This document shows positions 50,892 to 57,870 of a stretch of DNA of 57,870 bases, piece by piece. The position numbers and the translations under genes are program-made. Origin of the DNA: JBOHCT01 sp050699055 (GTDB lineage: Bacteria; Actinomycetota; Actinomycetes; Streptosporangiales; JBOHCT01); the NCBI GenBank assembly GCA_050699055.1, contig JBOHCT010000001.1, positions 1-57,870 on the forward strand. Reading direction: 5' to 3'. The notes beneath the pieces are model-generated. The model was not told where the DNA came from. It saw only the letters and a list, made by a program, of their open reading frames with translations, and searched no databases. The first letter of the stretch is position 1. Each line of letters opens with the position of its first letter.

Positions 50892-53800
50892 TCAGAGCAG
50901 GCGGAGCTGACGGTCTCGCGGACGCCTCGGGCGCGCCGGAGCATCGCGTTCCAGCAGGGAGTCGTCGATGGCCGCGAGAAACGGTGAGGGGCGGCGGTCG
51001 CGGAGCTCTCCCTGGCGGGTGCGACACCGGGCGTGACTCACGAACAGCCGCGACCGTGCCCGCGTCACGCCGACGAAGAACAGCCGGCGCTCCTCGGCCT
51101 CGTCGCCGCTCCGCGTCTCGCCGGGCCAGCGCAGCGGGAGGAGGCCGGCCTCGCAGCCGACGATGAAGACCACGCGGAACTCCAGACCCTTCGCGGCATG
51201 CAGCGTGAGCAGCGAGGCCCGGTCGGCGCGCGGATCGAGGGTGTCGACCTCGGCGCCGAGGGCCAACTCGGTGAGGAAGTGCTCGAGATCCCGGCCGCAC
51301 CGTTCGGCGAGTGGCACCAGCAGTTCCGCCGCGCCCCGGATGTCGGTCGCCAGTTCCTCTTCCGACGCGGGCAGCCGAGCGGCGACCGCCCGGGCCGCGT
51401 CGTGCGGCCGCGTACCGCCGCGCCGCCGCAGCTCCGCCACGACCTCGGCGACTCCGGGGCGGTCGGCGAGACGGTCGTGGGACCGCTTCTGGAACGGCAC
51501 ACCCGCGCGGCCGAACGCCTCCATGATCGGCCTGGCCTGGGCGGCGGTGCGGTAGAGGACGGCGATATCGGAGAACCCGATGACCTCGCTCGGGTCGTCG
51601 CCCGCCCGGCCGCTGTCGAGTGAGTGGAAGGAGGAGCCGCCGAGGAGCTGGTCGATCGTGCGTGCGACGAACGACGCCTCGTCCTGCTCGTCGGCGGCCG
51701 CGTAGACACCGATCGGTCCGGCGTCGGGACGGGTGGGGCGCAGCGCCCTGTCGCGTACGAGCGTCGCGGGCGCGATGATCTGCCGCGCCGCGGTGACGAC
51801 TGTGGGGCTGGAGCGGTAGTTACGGGTGAGCTGGACCGCGGACGCGGTCGGGTAGTCGTCCCGGAACCGCAGGAAGAAGCCGACGTCGGCGCCCCTGAAA
51901 CCGTAGATCGCCTGGTCGGGATCGCCGATCGCGGTGAGGCGAGCCTCGGGGCGGGTGAGCAGCCGCAGCAGCGTGTACTGTCGCTCGTCGATGTCCTGGT
52001 ACTCGTCGACGAACGTCCACGGGAAGCGTTCGCGGTAGTGTTCGGCGAGGCCGGGCTCGGCGGAGAGAAGAGCGACGGGCAGGTCGATCAGGTCGTCGAA
52101 GTCGACAAGGTCCCGTTCCCGTAGCGCCTTGGTGTAGCGGGCCCGAAGCTCGGCGTCGCCGCCGAGCTCGGAAAGCATCCGTCGGGCTTCTCGCGGTGAG
52201 GCGGCGAGCTCCTCGGCCACCGCGAGACGGTCGTCGTCGCTCGCGACGCGGAAGCGGTCGGTGAGTCCCGTACCCGCGTGCTGCTCGCGCAGGATCCGCA
52301 CGCCCAGCCCGTGGAAGGTGGTGATCGTGAGGCGCTCCACCTGCCGGGGGACGAGGATCGCCAGCCGATCCCGCATCTCCTCGCAGGCCCGCCGGGTGAA
52401 GGTGATCGCGAGACAGTCTTCTGGCGGGGTTCCGCGTTCGGTCAGCAGGTGCGCGATGCGGTGCGCGAGAGTGCGGGTCTTACCGGTGCCCGGACCGGCC
52501 ACGATGAGGAGCGGACCGTCGGCCGCGCCGGCCGCCGCGCGCTGGTCGGGATCGAGGCCGGACAGGAGCGAGTCGCCGCCTATAGGGAAAACATCGCCGC
52601 CCGCCCCCTGGCCGGAGCCCGGCACGGGCTTCTCCTCGTCCTCTTTCGCGGATCTTGAACTCATCGGGGTGTTGTGACCGTTTGGGCGCCAGGCAACCTC
52701 GAGCTCGGCAGGGTAGGGGCGCTCGGTGGCGGCCGGGGGTCCCGGCGCCTGCGCGGCCGGCTCGACGAGCTCGAACAGTGTGGGGGCCGCTCCCCGGCGC
52801 CGCAGCTCACCGGGACGGAAAAGCCGGATGACCCCGTACTCACCGTCGAAGCCGGCCTCGCGAGTGACCTGACCCCTGCGCAGCCGGCCGATCGCCTCGG
52901 CGAGTACGGCCGAGTCCGCCGCCGCGATGTCGTCGAGCGGTGCGTGCTCGAGGATCGAGAGCTCAGGTCCCAGGCGCGCGACGAGGTCGGCGACCTGTCC
53001 CGCGACGCGCTTGCTCTTGGCCCCCACCCCGCGGATCTCGCCGATGATCTCGGCGAGTGGCACAAGGTTGCGGAAGCTTCCCGCGCCTTCCTGGCGAGCG
53101 CCGGTGGGGCGGTCGGCCAGCTCCTCCACGCGGTGGAGGACCCCGACGGTGAGCGGCTTGGCGCAGGCGGGACAGCGCGCGTCGCGCGCACGGGTCTCGG
53201 CGGGCTCGAGGCGTACGCCGCACTTGCGGTGACCGTCCAGGTGATACTTGCCTTCCTGGGGAAAGAACTCCACGGTTCCGAGAAGACCGTCGCCGGTCTC
53301 CACCGCGCGACGGATCGCGAAGTAATCGAGGGATGTTTCGAAGATCGTCGCTTCTCGTCCGAGCATGGGCGGGGAGTGGGCATCGGAGTTGCTCACGAGG
53401 CGGTATCGGTCGAGAGCGGAGAGCCGCCAGTTCATCGGCGGGTCGGACGACAGCCCCGTTTCGACAGCCGAGATGTGGTCGGCAAGATCGGCATAACAGT
53501 GAGCGACGGCGTCGAATCCGGACTTGGAGCCCAGCGCGGAGAACCACGGTGTCCAAATGTGTGCGGGGACGAGGTAGGAGCCCGGGTCGCTCTCCAGGGT
53601 GATCTCGAGAAGGTCGCGCGAGTCGAGCCCGAGGATCGGACGGCCGTCGGAGGCGAGGTTCCCGATCTTCGCGAGGGCACGGGTGATGGCGTCCGCCGCC
53701 TCGAAGTGAGGGGCATAGAGGAGATGGTGGACCTTGCGTGTCCTGTCGTCGCGTTTGTAGATCGTCGAGATCTCGACAGACAGCATGAAGCGTACGGGCT

Positions 53801-54050
53801 CCCGGCAGTTCGGCGGGAGCCGGCGCGATACGTCCGCCTCCAGGTCGTCGCGTAGCCGAAAGAGCCCCGGCTCCGCGGGTACGAGCGTGTCGCGGAGATG
53901 GTCGCACCACGCGGGATGGGTGAAGTCACCGGTCCCGAGTACATGGAGACCCTTGCGGCTCGCCCACCAGGCGAGGTGTTCGACGTCACAGTCCTTACTG
54001 CAGGCACGGGAGTACTTCGAGTGGATGTGGAGGTCGGCATAGAGCGGCAC
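50892..54050 (-). CDS. EndoQ-like PHP nuclease fused to UvrD/PcrA helicase
   Basis: A 1052-aa two-part protein. Residues about 1-400 are a PHP endonuclease Q-type domain: YADLHIHSKYSRACSKDC and TGDFTHP supply metal ligands, and VSNSDAHSPPMLG follows. A four-Cys zinc site (KCGVRL, then CPACAKPL) and a helix-hairpin-helix-like GVGAKSKR region come next. Residues about 500-1050 are a UvrD helicase: AGPGTGKTRTLAHRIAHLL (Walker A), DEYQDIDERQ (motif II), GDPDQAIYGFRGAD, TRNYRSS and FVGVTRARSRLFVSHA. EndoQ nicks 5' of deaminated bases; a helicase could unwind from the nick. GTG 54050 (AAGGA upstream) is preferred to GTG 54152. The linker contains a half palindromic repeat. Confidence 0.88.
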   Translation of the reverse strand: MPLYADLHIHSKYSRACSKDCDVEHLAWWASRKGLHVLGTGDFTHPAWCDHLRDTLVPAEPGLFRLRDDLEADVSRRLPPNCREPVRFMLSVEISTIYKRDDRTRKVHHLLYAPHFEAADAITRALAKIGNLASDGRPILGLDSRDLLEITLESDPGSYLVPAHIWTPWFSALGSKSGFDAVAHCYADLADHISAVETGLSSDPPMNWRLSALDRYRLVSNSDAHSPPMLGREATIFETSLDYFAIRRAVETGDGLLGTVEFFPQEGKYHLDGHRKCGVRLEPAETRARDARCPACAKPLTVGVLHRVEELADRPTGARQEGAGSFRNLVPLAEIIGEIRGVGAKSKRVAGQVADLVARLGPELSILEHAPLDDIAAADSAVLAEAIGRLRRGQVTREAGFDGEYGVIRLFRPGELRRRGAAPTLFELVEPAAQAPGPPAATERPYPAELEVAWRPNGHNTPMSSRSAKEDEEKPVPGSGQGAGGDVFPIGGDSLLSGLDPDQRAAAGAADGPLLIVAGPGTGKTRTLAHRIAHLLTERGTPPEDCLAITFTRRACEEMRDRLAILVPRQVERLTITTFHGLGVRILREQHAGTGLTDRFRVASDDDRLAVAEELAASPREARRMLSELGGDAELRARYTKALRERDLVDFDDLIDLPVALLSAEPGLAEHYRERFPWTFVDEYQDIDERQYTLLRLLTRPEARLTAIGDPDQAIYGFRGADVGFFLRFRDDYPTASAVQLTRNYRSSPTVVTAARQIIAPATLVRDRALRPTRPDAGPIGVYAAADEQDEASFVARTIDQLLGGSSFHSLDSGRAGDDPSEVIGFSDIAVLYRTAAQARPIMEAFGRAGVPFQKRSHDRLADRPGVAEVVAELRRRGGTRPHDAARAVAARLPASEEELATDIRGAAELLVPLAERCGRDLEHFLTELALGAEVDTLDPRADRASLLTLHAAKGLEFRVVFIVGCEAGLLPLRWPGETRSGDEAEERRLFFVGVTRARSRLFVSHARCRTRQGELRDRRPSPFLAAIDDSLLERDAPARPRRPRDRQLRLL
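52647..52673. repeat. Half copy of the 64-bp palindrome inside the EndoQ-UvrD coding linker
   Basis: These 27 bases match the left half of the palindrome at 31941-31967 with three changes (core GATCTTGAACT-ATCGGGG). They fall between the nuclease and helicase domains, encoding about HNTPMSSRSA. An in-frame ATG within the repeat could also start a separate helicase. Confidence 0.7.
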
Positions 54051-54645
54051 GTGCCGGATCCTTCCACGGACCGCCGCATTCGACGGGCAAAACGCGGGTT
54101 CGGGCGGGGGTGTCGTCCTCGGGTCCGCTCGCCGAGCCACCATCTGATCCACGGGTGAGTCCTATGCCCGGTTTGTTCTGGTCTGGACCGAGTGCCTTTC
54201 TGTCTCGCGGAGCGCGCGCGATCCTGCACTCAGGAGGCCGGCTGGCGGGGGGCAGGACTGCGCTCCCCGCCTTACGCTAGTCGCGGATCGCGCGGATAGG
54301 CGCCGGCCAAGGGAGCCGGTCAGCTGAGGAGCCGGCGATCCCGGCAGTTCCGTCTTCACGAACTGTCACAATGGCTTCGTCCCGCCGATCCCCGGCCGGC
54401 GACTTGGGGCCCGCGAGTAGGCCCTCGAGTAGGGCCCGCGTGTTGGAGCCGAAGCCGCCACGGTGGCACAACGACGACCATCCGGGGACTAACCATAGAA
54501 GTGGGTGAATCGTTTCGGGCTGGTTACGTCCGGTTACACACCGTATCCGGCGACTTGAGGCGCGCGGCTAATTGGCAATGGGCGTGAAAGGGGTATATGT
54601 TTGTTCTCCAACTAAGGGTGTCTCTCGGCGTTCGAAAGGATTCCC
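54051..54645. other. Divergent intergenic region between the EndoQ-UvrD gene and lsr2
   Basis: About 600 bp with no gene I can support. It contains the alternative upstream frame of the nuclease gene to 54152, a GGAGCCGGTCAGCTGAG string also found in hairpin element A (28334-28350), a TGAATCGTTTCG half-match to the LacI operator (54506-54517), and the lsr2 promoter. Base composition falls towards AT near lsr2. Confidence 0.5.
54572..54599 (+). promoter_or_regulatory. Candidate lsr2 promoter
   Basis: TTGGCA (54572-54577), a 16-bp spacer and TATATG (54594-54599), about 45 bp before the ATG. The AT-rich surrounding (54590-54620) is a natural Lsr2 binding site, so self-repression is plausible. 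Confidence 0.5.
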
Positions 54646-54999
54646 ATGGCGCAGAAGGTTAAGGTCCTGCTGCTCTGCGACCTTCACCAGGACGAGACCG
54701 AAGGTCACGAGACGATTCAGTTCTCCATCGATGGCACCTCCTACGAAGTCGATCTGTGTTCTGACCACGCGCAGGAGATGCGCGATGCGCTTACGCCTTT
54801 CGTCGACCACGCCCGCAAGGCCGCCACCCGTGGCGCTGGCACCCGTGGCGGCGGCACCCGTGGTCGGCGTACCCGCGGCGGTTCCAGCCGTGAGCGCAGC
54901 GCGGAGATCCGCTCTTGGGCCAAGGCGAACGGCATCGACGTCAACGAGCGCGGTCGGATCCCCGGGTGGATCGTGGAGAAGTACGAAGCCGCGCACTGA
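54646..54999 (+). CDS. lsr2: Nucleoid-associated protein Lsr2
   Basis: A 117-aa xenogeneic silencer (H-NS functional analogue). The N-terminal dimerisation domain (QKVKVLLLCDLHQDETEGHE, then IQFSIDGTSYEVDLCSDHA) is followed by a long basic linker with repeated TRG units (residues about 62-84). The C-terminal DNA-binding domain is SAEIRSWAKANGIDVNERGR, with the RGR minor-groove motif and IVEKYEAAH. It binds AT-rich DNA. GAAAGGA precedes ATG 54646. The linker's TRGAGTRGGGTRGRRTRG run is longer than in mycobacteria as I recall. Confidence 0.97.
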   Translation: MAQKVKVLLLCDLHQDETEGHETIQFSIDGTSYEVDLCSDHAQEMRDALTPFVDHARKAATRGAGTRGGGTRGRRTRGGSSRERSAEIRSWAKANGIDVNERGRIPGWIVEKYEAAH

Positions 55000-55016
55000 C
55001 GAATGGGGTCTCTCCC

Positions 55017-55053
55017 TGCGGCCCGCGGTCCACGGTGCTGACAGCGGGCCGCA
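55017..55053 (+). terminator. lsr2 terminator-like hairpin
   Basis: TGCGGCCCGC (55017-55026) pairs exactly with GCGGGCCGCA (55044-55053), 18 bp after the lsr2 stop. Confidence 0.6.
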
Positions 55054-55140
55054 TGTGTCGCGTGAGCGAACCCGCGCGTCCAGGTGCCGCCCGCGGGCGG
55101 CCGACGGTCACCGGCCCGGCACCGGGTGCGGCGACGAGTC

Positions 55141-55154
55141 GTTCGCTCGCGGCG
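55141..55154. promoter_or_regulatory. ClgR-type box upstream of clpC
   Basis: GTTCGC-TCGCG-GCG fits the GTTCGC-N5-GCG operator described for ClgR, the actinobacterial activator of clp genes. It lies 187 bp before clpC. Between the box and the start, GTGTCCACA occurs twice in tandem near 55217-55235. No other gene is visible in the 55054-55340 interval. Confidence 0.6.
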
Positions 55155-55340
55155 TAGAGGGAACACCTACCCCCGTAGAGATAGTTGGATGGAGGTGTAT
55201 GGCCATCGGTCGAGGGAGGTGTCCACAGTGTCCACAGCGCGGACACGCTGCGAGACGCCTGCCAGGTGCGGGGCTAGCATGCGGAGAGACAGGACCGGAC
55301 GCCCCGGGCCTTGCCCGACCGCTCTGTGAGGAGCGACGAG

Positions 55341-57845
<2,505 letters not shown>

Positions 57846-57870
57846 GTGGCGGCCCCGCCCCCATACGAAA

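Noticed and set aside
54831..54897. Repeated ACCCGTGGCG-type units as a minisatellite
   Set aside because: They encode the basic TRG-rich Lsr2 linker, are imperfect, and are explained by protein composition.

Overview
The window is chromosomal DNA of a high-GC actinomycete. The evidence is GC-rich codon use throughout, frequent GTG starts, 4-base stop/start overlaps, an Lsr2 gene, a DUF574-type SAM methyltransferase, a DUF2342 (F420-associated) metalloprotease, and the actinobacterial gene orders ppa-dacB-DUF2342-tilS-hpt-ftsH-folE-folP-folB-folK-DUF3180 and DUF2520-panC-coaX-...-lysS-...-lsr2-clpC. The order of Streptosporangiales (Actinomadura/Thermomonospora-like) is a plausible guess, but no rRNA is present to place it. 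No rRNA, tRNA, CRISPR array or intact insertion sequence was seen.

Region 1 (1-15110) is an accessory nitrogen-scavenging island. It holds the two ATPases of a branched-chain-amino-acid-type importer, an MFS transporter, and a set of amide and ureide hydrolases: an N-carbamoylsarcosine-amidase-like isochorismatase-fold enzyme, a NodB-fold deacetylase/imidase, a D-aminoacylase-type amidohydrolase, an SDR, an M20 carbamoylase, a dihydropyrimidinase/hydantoinase and a beta-ureidopropionase-like nitrilase. An asparaginase, an acyl-CoA dehydrogenase and a GntR/FCD regulator accompany them. The likely job is import and stepwise opening of cyclic ureides or imides (hydantoins, dihydropyrimidines) to amino acids, NH3 and CO2. 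The exact substrate cannot be read from sequence.

Region 2 (15100-20550) has a YtrA-type GntR/ABC cassette with a long nested operator dyad. It is followed by a decaying urate/allantoin locus: intact HIU hydrolase, OHCU decarboxylase and IclR regulator; a 115-codon chimera joining a uricase 5' end to a xanthine dehydrogenase 3' end; an allantoicase 5' fragment with an internal 24-bp duplication; and a truncated DUF3830 gene. A stand-alone allophanate-hydrolase-C-terminal-like protein follows.

Region 3 (20550-45950) is mostly core: bioA, an SRPBCC protein, an NlpC/P60 endopeptidase, ppa, dacB, the tilS-hpt-ftsH-folate run, a NarL-type two-component pair, a PEBP-like protein, an ABC/FtsX exporter whose permease is frameshifted, then DUF2520-panC-coaX, a pterin carbinolamine dehydratase and lysS.

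Region 4 (45950-57870) holds a LacI regulator, an orphan LuxR-HTH protein, an Imm1-like protein, a second NlpC/P60 gene under a c-di-AMP (ydaO-type) riboswitch, an ArgA-like acetyltransferase, a large EndoQ(PHP)-UvrD helicase fusion, lsr2 and clpC (with a ClgR-type box).

The most unusual signals are non-coding. Two ~160-bp hairpin elements (28304-28464 and 48463-48626) share a near-identical ~50-nt core, but their arms differ in sequence while staying self-complementary; both overlap the stop codon of the upstream gene. A second family of 64-bp palindromes (31941-32004, 44030-44093) supplies the coaX C-terminus and stop, and leaves a half copy inside the coding linker of the EndoQ-UvrD fusion.
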